A stretch of 64,000 bases of DNA, from NCBI RefSeq assembly GCF_014805685.1, contig NC_060885.1:6586132-6650131 (forward strand), read 5' to 3'. Source of the stretch: Silurus meridionalis (Eukaryota > Chordata > Actinopteri > Siluriformes > Siluridae). The notes beneath the pieces were generated by a model. It saw nothing but the letters and a program-made list of their open reading frames with translations, did no database searches and had not been told where the DNA came from. Positions 36,164-59,900 of the stretch are shown piece after piece (the stretch's first letter is position 1; each line of letters opens with the position of its first letter). The position numbers and the translations under genes were made by a program.

Positions 36164-37030
36164 TGTAATCAGAATCAGATCAGAATCAGGTTTATTGGCC
36201 AAGTGTGTTGACACACACAAGGAATTTGGTTCCAGCTGTTTGTGACTCTCAAAAGCACAGACATAAATAAAACCTATACATGACAAAACAGACAAGACAA
36301 GACAAAAACAGACTATACAAGACAATACAGACAATATGAGACAGTATAGACAGTGTGGGTAATAAATAGGGATAAAGATCAGTAATGTACATAAAGTGTG
36401 AGAGTGCAAATGATTGTGTGCCAGCTATGACTGAGAGTTTACTATAGAACTTTGTACAATATATAGCAGCCATAGTGTGTGTAACATATACAGATTATGT
36501 GATGACTGACAGTTCTGTGTGGTACTTAGATAGATATGAGCAGGGAATAAAATTATGGTCAGTTGTTAGTGAGGGTGATTGCTTGAGGAAAGAAACAGTT
36601 CCTGTGTCTGGCAGTTTTAGTGAACAAAGTTCTGTAGCGCCTGTCAGAAGGTAGGAGCTGAAGAAAGGATTCCCATTCAGTTGTGTTTCCAGGCTTCACC
36701 ACTAAAGGCAAACATACAGTTTACCAATCATGACAAGTTACTTATGACATCGCAGTGCACCACTGTTCTCCATCAAGAGTATAAAAGGCCAGAACACAGA
36801 GCAGCAGTCTTCATTCAACAGTGGGCATTTAACATTGTACAACCTGTCATTCAGCAATGGTCATTCGACATCACAGAACCTACCAAACAGCAGCTAGCAA
36901 CTGATTCATCCTGTACCGTGTTTTTACTGACACACTGGGGCGAGTACAATCTCATGATCAGCACACACCAGAGAGTGAAACTCCCTTACATGGTCCTTCA
37001 AGCTAGATAGGAAAACCACTCCACTGCCAT
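36164..37030 (+). mobile_element. Probable BEL/Pao 3' LTR interrupted by another repeat
   Basis: TGTAATC follows the polypurine-tract-like run at 36,164. At about 36,170-36,680 a different fish repeat intervenes (cagaatcaggtttattggcc, acacaaggaatttggttcca). After it, a consensus TATA box TATAAAAGG (36,780-36,788) is followed by a gcagcagtcttcattc start-like region. No 5' LTR was recognised near 33.4 kb, so the LTR call is inference. Confidence 0.5.
36170..36680. repeat. Interspersed repeat beginning CAGAATCAGGTTTATTGGCC
   Basis: This opening is common in fish genomes (aatcag..tttattggccaag..acacacaaggaattt). The same end occurs inverted at about 49,900-49,955. I do not know its family. Confidence 0.6.
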
Positions 37031-37239
37031 CCCTCTCATTCACACACATGTACTCTGTCTTACTCCTTGAAGAATTAAGAAGAGATAATCAGTGTTATTC
37101 ACTGCCTGATCAGTATTTTTGACAGTACTGTACTTAGGAACACAAGGGGCCCTTTGGGTTTCGAAAGAGTCGACTCTTTTGGAGCGGTGAACCGATTCAA
37201 ATGAGTTGACTAACCGAAACTGGGAAGAGTACAGAGACA

Positions 37240-37249
37240 TCTCGCGAGA
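37240..37249 (+). promoter_or_regulatory. smarca5: TCTCGCGAGA promoter palindrome of smarca5
   Basis: An exact TCTCGCGAGA palindrome, a motif known from TATA-less housekeeping promoters, sits 246 bp upstream of the smarca5 start codon in a CpG-richer stretch (gcggcagcag, gggccgcttgtgcgggaaac). It probably marks the core promoter. Confidence 0.7.
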
Positions 37250-37494
37250 CTTCAGCGGCAGCAGTGAAGGACGTTGAAATCTTGCGATATTTGGGCCGCT
37301 TGTGCGGGAAACGGTGGCGACAAAAAAATAAAAAAAAGCCGGTGGGAAGTGAGAGACGAAACGCGTGGCTTTGTTGTTTATATCGTTGTATATTGTATTA
37401 AATTCGGCTTGGAGATAGAAAAGGATCTGGGGAGGATTATAAAAACCCGTGTTTTATATCTGACTTGGCTTTAAAGGAGATTGAAGAGCGAAGG

Positions 37495-48725
<11,231 letters not shown>

Positions 48726-48946
48726 ATCAAATTGAAACCACTGACTGATGAGGCGCTTTAGTAGAGCATTTGTGTTACGGGTCCCACTTACGTACTGTAT
48801 CATCATGCCTCACAGTAGCTCGTCCTTTTTAAAACGACGTAGTATTGTAAAATAGATTTTTTAGTTACGTAAGAATCTACGGCTGTGCTGTTTTGTTGGT
48901 TTTTTTTTTTTTATCCCTTTTGTATCTGTAATTTGTGAGCTCTTGA

Positions 48947-48952
48947 AATAAA
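48947..48952 (+). terminator. smarca5: Poly(A) signal of smarca5
   Basis: AATAAA 222 bp downstream of the stop codon. A second AATAAA lies near 49,081. Either could be used. Confidence 0.6.
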
Positions 48953-49143
48953 TGTATTTATGTCTGTTGGTTACATACTACATTCCACTTTGCTTATAAG
49001 ATTCTTTTTCTTTTCTTTTTGAGCCACCAGTATTGTATACATGCCCTGAAACATCCTTTGGAAAAAATCTGTAAAAGTTCAATAAATTCCTTTTTGTTTT
49101 GTAAATCTGCAGAGTTTGTGATGTAAAGAAAAAAGTAAAATTA

Positions 49144-49146
<3 letters not shown>

Positions 49147-49195
<49 letters not shown>
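49147..49195. repeat. (TA)n(CA)n microsatellite
   Basis: A short compound run between smarca5 and the vwa7-like gene. Confidence 0.9.
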
Positions 49196-49700
49196 TCGTA
49201 ATTTCCGGACTATAAAGCGCACCCAAATATAAGCCGCACCCACTGAATTTGACAAAGATTTTTATTTTGAACATAAATACACCGCACCTGTCTATAAGCC
49301 GCAGGTATCTACACTGAAACTAATGAACTTTACACAGGCTTTAATGAAAGACAGTGTCTGTTACACGGCTTTTATCTAAACAGTAACCTACCAAGAAAGT
49401 AACTGTTCACTGTCTTCCTCCTTCCTTTCACAACTATTTCTCTCGGGAGTTTTTCTTTTGGCATCGTCGTGCGTTTAAAAATCACCATAGGTGAAGCTTT
49501 TCTCCCGATGCCGTGCAGCTCAGAACACAGGTGAAGTGTTTTTTCAGCGTGATGAATGATTCGCATTTCCTGTAGACAGTCCGAGTGAGCGGCAGGTCAA
49601 ACATCAGAGGAACCTCATCCATATTTATGATGTGGTGCGGCCCGATTCAGTGGGAGCGCATCTGATTTAATATAAAGAGTTTCATTGGTTCACCTGAACC
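49196..49700. mobile_element. DNA-transposon-like repeat with TATAAGCCGCACC words
   Basis: Begins cgtaatttccggactataaa and repeats aagcgcacc/aagccgcacc/taagccgcag. This is a recognisable fish interspersed repeat, probably a non-autonomous DNA transposon. Its right border and superfamily are uncertain. Confidence 0.5.
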
Positions 49701-49899
49701 CGTTCAGCAATTTCATTGGTCTAATGTTATGGGGCTCAGTTTTTTGGTTTGAAGTTTGTGAAACCAGGAAAAACCCAGGAAAAATCCATAAATTAGCCGC
49801 TTTGTTGTTTCAGTTTAGCGCAGTTTTGAAACGTAACCACCGCGATTACTATTGTTACACTATGTCTGTACTTCTGCACTGGAAGCTCCTGTAGCCAAG

Positions 49900-50085
49900 T
49901 GAAATTCCTTGTGTGTGTAAGCATACTTGGTAATAAAGCTATTTCTGATTCTGAGGTCCGAGAGAATCAGTATCGAGTTCTGAGCATGGGACGAGTGCCG
50001 AAACATTCAGGCGTCATAATGTGACGAGTACCGAATTTGACGAGTTTCACAGCCGATGAGTTCCGAGGTATTACTGTATATGAAA
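49900..50085. repeat. Two abutting interspersed-repeat ends
   Basis: First, gtgaaattccttgtgtgtgt and aataaagctatttctgattc, an inverted copy of the 36.17-kb repeat end. Then a cgagt-rich stretch ending ccgaggtattactgtata, which resembles a pogo-like terminus. Confidence 0.45.
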
Positions 50086-50525
50086 ATAATATTTCATGTA
50101 AGTTTGGTTACTCATGATCTTTAGTAAAGGACCTCCACATGCAGGAACCGGGACAGTATTGACCCTGGGTCTGTTCACAGTGCTATTAATGGTAATACCA
50201 GCTTTTCTTTCTTTTTTGCATTTTAATAAGACACAGAAAAGTCACAATTCCAAGACAATATCTTGATCATTGAGGTTTTCCTGTGGGTTACACAATATAG
50301 TTTCTAGGTTGTATGCAAAAACTAACATTTGTAGCTTAATGTCATAAATCAAGGGGATTCTCTAATCAAACATACCCTCAGAGTTCACCTTATGAATTTT
50401 TTTCACAGATACTAGATTTATAATGAGAGAAGAATAAAGCTGATCAATGGTTGGTTATTAGTTATTTACATTCACTAATCATTCTTAATAAAAGCAGTAC
50501 TAAACTAAATTGGATACATTTTTGT

Positions 50526-53500
50526 TTAGATCCGAATGAATTGGTATAGAAAGATTCCGATATTTAACCAAAGAAAGGGCAGAAACAGGCAACATTCTGC
50601 ACCATTAGAGCTGGTTTGGATGGTGGGATGATCTGTGGATGTTGTGTTGATCTTAGTAGTAGAATAAGGTGTGGATGTGTTGGTCTTGGTGGTGGAATAA
50701 GATGTGGATGTGTTGGTCTCGGTGGTTGTATAAGATGTGGATGTTGGGTTGGTCTCGGTGGATGGATAATATGTAGATGTGTGGGTCTTGGTGGTTGGAG
50801 GAGCTGTGGATTTTGTGTTGTTCTCAGAGGTTGGAAGAGTTGTGGATTTTGAGTTGGTCTTGTTGGTGGATAAGCTGGTCTCACTGGTTGGAAGAGCTGT
50901 GGATATACTGGTTTGAATAGTGGGATAAGCTGTGGATATGCCAGTTTGGGTGATGGGATGGTCTGTGGATGCTGTAGTGCCAGTGGGAGCAGTCATAGAT
51001 GCTGCAATTGTGGTGATAATGGTGTTGTTGGTCACTGTTCCAGGCGATCCAGTGCTGGTGCTCGAAGTTGTATCTTTTACAAATTTATAGCAGGTAGCAA
51101 CATTTCCCTCTGCATCCACAGCAACCAGTTCCAGGTCTGTGGAACAGCAGGAGGAGCTGTAGATGACCATAGTGACATTCACACCTGTGTTGTTGAGCAC
51201 AGTGGTGGTGCTGAGGTTGCCATTTCCATAGAGGACTCTCACATTCTCAACACCTGATCCACTTCCATCAGTCACGTTGGCAGTGAGGTACCATGTGGAG
51301 AGGCTACAGTTGCCTGAACAGTTAGCATTCAAGCTAACCGCCTCACAAACTGGAGGAGTAAAATCTGCCACCTTGTAAAAAGCAAAAATAAAAACAGTTC
51401 ATTGTCTGTGTAGACTCTAATGACTTGTCTGTATTAACTATGATCTTTAGTGGCCCGTAAAAGCCTAATAAAATGTTGATTAGAGGTTTTTCTGAACAGA
51501 AATGCATCTCCACCTGGAATCTAGCATTTAAATCAAGAGGAAAAGAAATACAAATTTAGTTGATTAAATCTAGTACAAGATTAACTATGATGTTTTGACA
51601 GCCAGCATATTATTAATACTATTAATTGAACTGATAAGAATGTTTTTGGCACATACTGTACATCAGAGATGGCAAAGTACATCCTCCTGGTAAGAGTTGA
51701 AGTACTGGTTATACTTTTTTACTCAAGTTAAGGTAAAGAAGTTTGGGCTTTAACATGTACTTAAGTAAAAAGTAGCCATTACTTCTACCTGTTTTAGTGT
51801 CACACTGGTAACTGGACCTCACATCATATTAATATTAGCCCCATCAATCGTTTAAAATATTTAATCGTGAATGTATGTTCATTATTAGTGACTCCAAACT
51901 CAACATAGAGCATGAGGACAAAATATTCCTGTAAAGGTTTTAAAGTAATTATGATGTTTTAAAATACATAAATCATCAGGACACCAAAGTGAACCTTTGC
52001 TATGTTTCCACACGGACGGTTAATGAGGTGATGCCGGAGAAACTGTACCTCTTCTAACTTTTATACCGATTACATAATCAGATAATATTTGTTGATTTTA
52101 TTTGTTTATTGAGCTTTCTATACATATATTTGTTATATCTGTGAGGTAAGTATTCATTGAGATTTAGGATGTTTTTTTATGTCTGTAAAGAGAGATGACA
52201 GAGAACGCAGGAAGCGCCCCCTGTCTGTTTTCTTTATTTTAAAAAGCAAAAATGTAAAATAATTTCACAAAATACGCCTGCGCGTTTGTCGACCCCACAG
52301 GGTAAATTGTGTGCATCATGGCGGATTTTGGTGCTGATTTGAGACTTGTTGCATCAGTAAAACAAATGTTTACTTATTAAAAATTATATTTCTGTGAAGT
52401 GTTTTTTTTTTTTCTAAGTAAAGATTTTAATTTCGCCTCTTTTATGTGTATTTATTTATATTTTTAATAAAAATGGTCACGCAGGTCATGCTGTTAAAAT
52501 GTATTTGTGTTAATGCATTATTAACATGTTAATTTTGACAGCCATAATTAATATATTAATACATAACGAATTCCAAATTTTGTTAACTAATGAATGTATG
52601 AACATCCACCATATAGAACACAAGCAGAGAAAAGATGATGGTGATGATCAGGTGATCAGAAATGTGTCTGTTCTCAGTCTTGTTTACATCACTGACTCCC
52701 TCTGTCTCATCCACGTTAGCTTTACTTCTTGTTGCTTTCTGCCTGCTGACTGTTTGCTTTGTAAACTAGTCTACATCTGGGGTGTGTGAGAGCCAGGAAA
52801 TGATACACTAGTGGTGGATTGAAAAAGCAGTGCAATGACAGCAAACGGGTTTATGGGCTAAAAACGGTGCACAGCGAGAAGAAAAACATTTTGACATTTC
52901 ACCAAATAGACTAAAAAACAAGTAACGAGTCTGTTTGAAAAATGTAAAATTGTAGTGATTGAAAGTGATAAGTTGTAAATAAATACTGATACCAGAAAAA
53001 TCTACTTAAGTACAGTAACGAAGTATTTGTACTTCGTTACTTCCCACCTCTGCTGTACATAACAGCAACGTGATTCAAGTGAGGGATTCAATGTGTGAGG
53101 AAATTTCACCTATGTTTTATATACATACTGGCAGATGGACCATTTTGGACCTTTTTGTCAAATACATGGACAAAAGCTTGTGGACACCTGGCCATAAAAT
53201 TGATATGTGCTTTTTAAAGCGTTCCATGTGTACTCCCTTTTTGTATTATAAGAACCACTCTTCTGGGAAGATGTTTCACTAGATTTTGTAGTGTGCTCGT
53301 GGAGATTTGTGATTATTCAGGTACTGATGAGGGAAGGGTGAGGAAGCCTGGAGAGCAGTTGGCATTCCAATTCATCCAGAAGTTCAATAGGGTTGAGGTC
53401 AAATCTCTATCACAGGCCACTCAAGATCTTTCACTCCAACCCATGTAAAGCTTATGAAGCTGGCTTTATGCTGGAAAGGGCTTGGGTCTCCTAGTTCAAA

Positions 53501-54407
53501 AAAACATCCTATATGAATGTGTCTCCAACTCTGTGGTAACAGTTTGGTGAAGAATCTCATATGGCTTGCACAGGTCAGGTGCCCCTATACCCCTGTTTAT
53601 ATATTGTACATGCAAGTTGGTGTGAAGCATTTTTTTTGTTGTTGTTATAATATCGGACCATGACAGAAAATACAGTAGATAATCAGATTAGCAGTCATAG
53701 GGAGCCATGATGGAATTATATGAAGTAGTATTTATAGTAAATTTAAGCTTTGTTAGTAAAAATCTCACTGGAATAGTGAATGTGATGTAGATAATTACCG
53801 GAGCTAAGACAATAAGACGCAGCGAGACGTAGTTGTAGTCGATTCCATCCACTGCTTCAGCTTGGATCGTCACTGTTACATCAGTTCCAGAGGAAGTGTT
53901 TTCAGGAGCGAACAAAGTTACTATGTCATCCACACTGCGCCCACCGACTAGAGTAATGGACGTCTTATAAAGAGCCACAAAACTGCGATTGTTGCTGACT
54001 CTGATATTAAATCTTCCTCCAGAACCTTTGGTTGTGACTGTGTAAAGCAAAGTGAATGGTGTTCCAGGTTCCATTGTTCCAACAGGCTGGGTCTAGAGGA
54101 ATTCAAAAGAAAGGAAATTTCACTCTTGAATGGAATATAGAAAAAGAAAAACAGTTTTCATGAGAATAATGTGAACCAAAAAGTGATGTGCTTAATAGAT
54201 GTATGTGCTTGGAATTAATGCATTAAAAACATTGAGCCTGAGGATAAGTACATGATATATATTCAGAATTGAGAAAATGATACATTTTTTGTGATGCTTG
54301 TGAAGATTGAATTTGTAGAAAATTTAGATATTAATAGATTCATTTAAATATTCATTTGAATAAAAAAATAAATTCTTCTTTTTCTTCTTCTTCTTCTTCT
54401 TCTTCTT

Positions 54408-54438
<31 letters not shown>

Positions 54439-54788
54439 TGCACATTTTCAATTGATTCAAATGAAAACATACCGTAATGGTCACAGTTGATGTTTGGAAC
54501 CGAGTTGGTGTCTGTCTCTGAAAGGTGTTGCCTAAAGATCTCCCAGAGTCAAGCTGTCCATCTACACGCACAGTAAACTCTTGTTCTGGGATGCTGTTGA
54601 AGATCACCAGGTACTGCCCACTAGATACCTCTTCTGGTGTCCCACTTAAAGATATTGAACTTGCAGATGGAACAAGAGACACCTTTGTCAGCTTCAAACT
54701 GTCTGCACCAACCATGGTCACCAGTAGGGCGGCACTGTTGTCTGAACGAAAGGAAAGAATAGAGTAGGAACATTAAAGTAGATCAAAA

Positions 54789-54836
<48 letters not shown>

Positions 54837-55553
54837 ATTATGGAAGGCAGTTTACTTACTAGTCGCAGGTCGGCTGTTTAACAAAGCATAGCCTGGATTT
54901 AGCTGTTTGACTACAAAGTCAAACATAAAGTCAACCTCACTTTGACCTGGATATTAAATAAATAAATAAATACATAAAAAATTGGCTGTCAATATTTGAA
55001 CATAACTACAAACATTTTGTAGGATCTTTTTTCTTTTGTTCTTTCTTTTTTTTTTTTACATTTGACATAAAAGATCCGAACGTAGAGATTATTTTACCAA
55101 CAACTCTGATGGTATAGGACTGCATTGAGCTGATTCTAAAAAGCCACAGTCCAGTCTGCTCTGTGATATTCGGTTTCACTGTATGAAAGTTTCCAACTTT
55201 CTGAATGAACCCCAGCATGCCGCTCAGTTCAGTGCTCTTCTGTGAGACTCCTGGGTTAGAGAATAGAAAGTTTATTATAGCATAAACTAAATTGTATGAG
55301 TGCAACATGCCAGTGTTTTGTATGTGTTTCTTTCTTCTGTTTTAAACCTGTGTTTTGCTTTGCTGTGTCTGGCTCTCTGCTGTCTTACTATAGGTAGAGT
55401 TCCCTGTCAATCATAATTAAATAGTCTCTTGAAAAGGGACCGATCAAGAACAAGAACCCGATCAGAAGAGGTGAAGCCTAGAGTTTAAATGCAGCACCCT
55501 GAAGCTCTTCTTGGGAGTACTGGGGATGGTAGGATCAGATACATCTATACATA

Positions 55554-55647
<94 letters not shown>

Positions 55648-56844
55648 GGCTGTCAATTAATTAAAATATAAAAATATTTTATTGTGATTAATCGCATAAT
55701 TGTCATAATAATTGTCATAACCGCAATCATTGGACATTTTTATCTGTTCTAAATGTACCTTGAATTAATACTTTTCAAGTGTCTTAAGTTCCCACATATT
55801 CGGAGTGTTTGGTTGTTTAAGAGTGAGCACTTATCTGCTTATTTTTCCTGATCTACACACCTGTGGGACTAGTAATGGTGTAAACTGGAGAGTTGCCTGT
55901 GATGTAAATTGTCAGGTTTTGCACAGAAGAATCCACAAACACTGAGAATTTTTCAGCTTTTCCTGTCTTTCTTGTAGCCTGGAATAAGGTGACCTGAAGA
56001 AGCAGAAAAGTGAGTGTTACACAAAAACTTAAGATGCAATGCAAATATTAATGAATTTAGTACAAAAATTAAAAAGCACAGCACTGCGTACATTCTTGCA
56101 ATGCTAAAAATACAGAAATAAGAACCTAAGCAACAGCAAGGAGGGAACTTATTTCATTTCTGGTCAAATATCATTTCAGGATGTAAAATTTACAGTATGT
56201 TCAGATATGTTAAATCTATAAAAACACAGTTTTTCCTCCTGACTTCACCTATTTAATCAGTTGATCTTGGCATTAAATCAATTATTAGATGTCCAGACAC
56301 AACTAGTAGAGAGAGTGAAGACAAGATGAACAGTGGCCAGGCAATTCTTTCGGCTAAGACAAATAAAGGCTAACAAAATGTATTTAATTAATTTAATTTT
56401 TTGACTGCTTTACTCTTTTTATGGATGCAGTGGATCTGCATCTCTATAACACTTGGTATAAGGTATAAACCAGAAACATACCATAAACCTGAGTATACCA
56501 TTCCAAGAGATGTTTACAATACAACTGAAATTGAGCTGGATGAGTTAGCATGATGCTACTAGCATATCTGTCATTTACCAGTTTAGATCCAGAAGTAACT
56601 GCAATAATGTCAGTAACTTGGGCCAGTGTTCTTTTGGTGACCTCAATAGCCAAGCCTCCAGAGGCCTGAGCCAGGTTGTGATAAAGAGAAGTTTGAGTGG
56701 AGAAATGATGGTGGCCATCTACAGGTTTCCCACTGCTTCTGCAATGCCTAGTAGTAGTTAGCATGAAGGTCACCTTCAAATTGGGGAGGTAGACATATGA
56801 GTGTTTTTATCCACAATAAGCCATTTATTAGAAAATTTCTAAAT

Positions 56845-56913
<69 letters not shown>

Positions 56914-59900
56914 TGTACTCACTTTAGACTTTGTTCTCTCAATCAGTGCTCGTACAGTGCTTGTCAACCCTTTGTCTTTTGCATCAGCATCAGTGAAGAC
57001 ATATATTTCAGTCTGTGGTGGAGATCCAGTAAGGGCCAGCTGGAACAAAAAATATATACAGTCGTACGATACGATTGTTGTATGTATGTGCTGCATTCGT
57101 GGATGTTTCTTGTCAGGACAATGAAACAACGTCATTATTTCTATGAATGCAGTAAATGGCAATAAACGACTACACAATGGTACTTATATTACTTTACACT
57201 GCAAGTGATAAGCACTGCACTAACATGCCATCCATCAATAGATAGTAGTGATTTCATGGACTTTGTAAATAATAAAGTATAACACAAATAAAATAACCAT
57301 GTAGACAGCAATGTAATTATAACAGACAATTGATTACAAAGTGTTTTACCCTATTCAAAAAAAGACTTAATTTAATTATTTCCTCATTAAAATCAACTTG
57401 TATTCTCGATCCCTTGCCTACAAGTTTCTTCAAACAGATAATTCCACAAGTAATTGAACCTGTTCGTAAAATAATAAACTGTTCAATTAGCACTGGTTAT
57501 GTACCTAAATCTTTCCAACTGGCTGTTATCAACCCCCTACTTAAGAAACCTGACCATGACCCATGTCAGCTGTCTAACTATATTCCAATATTAAACCCCC
57601 TTTATCGCCCATATTTTAGAAAAGGTTGTATCATAGCAGTACTGCTCACACCTACATTTTTAAAATGTATACGTCAGAATTTAGCCCAGAAACAGCACTG
57701 GTTAAAGTGGTAAATGACCTGTTATTAGCCTCTGATCAGGGTTGTGTCTCCTTACTTGTTTTGCTCGGCCTTAGAGCAGCTTTTGACAACATTGATCATA
57801 ATATCCTTCTGGGTTTAGGTCTTATTTGACTGATTGTTATCAGTTTGTTGATGTAAATAGTGAGTTCTCCACAATCTTTGAGGTAAAGTTTGGTGTTCCA
57901 CAAGGATCTGTCTTAGGCCCACTGCTTTTCTTTTTATATATGCTGCCCTCTGGGTGAAATTATACTTAAAAATGGTATTAACTTCTATTGATATACTGAT
58001 GGTACACAGTTGTATATTTTAGCAAAGCCCTGATGAAATATCAGCTTAAAAATGCTGAGGAGTGTGTAAAGGACATTAGACACTGGATGCTTGAAAACTT
58101 CCTTCTGCTCAACTCAGATAAGACAGAGGTACTTTTACTAGGATCAGTAAACTTTCCAATTACGTTGCATCTCTGGACGGTGTTTTTGTCTCAGTGTGTA
58201 CAGCAGTCAAAGACCTTGGTGTGATTATTGACCCTGGTCTTTCCTTTGAGGCTCATGTAAATAATATTACCATGATCACCTTCTTTCACCTTAGAAATAT
58301 TGCTAGAAATCTGATGTCGTCACAGTATGCAGAAAAACTAGTTTACGCTTTTGTTACATCTAGATTAGACTACTGTAATGCTTTACTGTCTGGGTGTTCG
58401 AGTAAGTGCATAGATAAGCTTCAGGTTCACACTCCTACTTAGATCAAAAGGTGCAGGCTATTTGTTGGTACCTCAAATAATGAAGACTACAGCAGGTCTT
58501 TTACTTATAAAACCCCACAGTTATGGAACAGCCTTCCAATTAGTGTTTGGAACTCAAACATAGTCTGAGTGTTTTATTTAAGATCAAAAGAATAGAATAC
58601 AAAAGGATAATATATCTCACAGAGAATGTACATTTTTTTAAAGGTCAACTTAAAAAAAAAAGATTTAAACAGATAATCAACTATAAAAAAAACCTATTCA
58701 AAATGTATGATTAGGTTATAGATGTTTATTCTACAGTTATGTAAGTAGTGTCATGTATTAGCTCTTTGTAATATTCAGAAAGTCTTCAGAGATTTCTCAA
58801 GAACAGAGGACTTTGTGTGATTCATTAGTAACAATACATGTACTTTTTGTATTATTAATTTTAAGAAAGAGGAAAAAACAGGGGTTGTGGAGAAAACAAG
58901 TGTCTATAGTGACTATGTTGCTGTAGTATAAGATGTGTTAAACATGACTCGACAAAGCACAACACATCTCTTTTTAATTGCCCCGAACACAAACACAAAA
59001 TAAATCAAGGAATCATAATTGAATGTATAATTCTAACCTGGAGTGCTGAAAGAGACATTTTAAAAGCACCTGCTCCACCATCAGCTGTAATTGCACTGAG
59101 TTTCTGTTTAAACACATTAGCATCAGTTGTTCTTGTAAGTGGGCCATAATCTAAAAGAATGTGCAAAAAAAAAAAAAATTATTCAATGCCTGTTTGTTAT
59201 TTGTTCAATCAATTGTATCATAAGATCTTAATATTTACTCAATGCCATAGCTTCATATTATTATTCATTCCTGGTTGGCAATGGAAAGACACAGGGCCAT
59301 ACAATTATCATAGTATGATCATTTTATATTTCATTTTCTATTACCAGATTCCTCTGCATATTTCTTGAAAAAAATAGCATCTAAAGTTGGCAACCTTTTT
59401 TTAGGTAAACATGAGTGTTATATACTTACAGCATTTGACAGATGCCCTAATCCAGAGTAATTTACATTTATCTCATTCATATAACTGCAAAGCTATGGGT
59501 TTAAGGGCTTTGCTCAGGGGCCCGGCAGAGGCAGCTTTGTGTGGCTAGAATGTGAACTCATGACCATCTGAGCCAAAGTCCAATGCCTTAACCACTAAGC
59601 TACCACCTCCCAACATAGTTGCAATGTGAAAAAGAGAAATTAGTCTAATATTTAGTTGATAAATTGGACTATATTAAAGATATTTTCAATTTTAAAAAAT
59701 TGTTTGTAATAACTGGACCCAACTAGTGTTGTGGGAAAATTCAAAAGGTCCCCGAGTTATGATGGTCCGACTTACGATTTGTTTGGTTTTTACAATGACG
59801 ATAGAGATACAACAAAATCGTAAAAAATATCTTAGGTTTCGCACAGCAGGCAAACGTAGCAGTGTATGCTCTGCCCAACACGTGAACCAGCTCTCGTCCA

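Noticed and set aside
50564..50884. Pro/His/Gln-rich minus-strand frame and Gly/Cys-rich plus-strand frame
   Set aside because: Shadows of the Ser/Thr-rich repeat in the last exon of the vwa7-like gene.
52526..52789. 87-residue plus-strand frame in the 51.7-53.1 kb repeat
   Set aside because: It lies inside a non-autonomous DNA transposon and resembles no transposase that I recognise.
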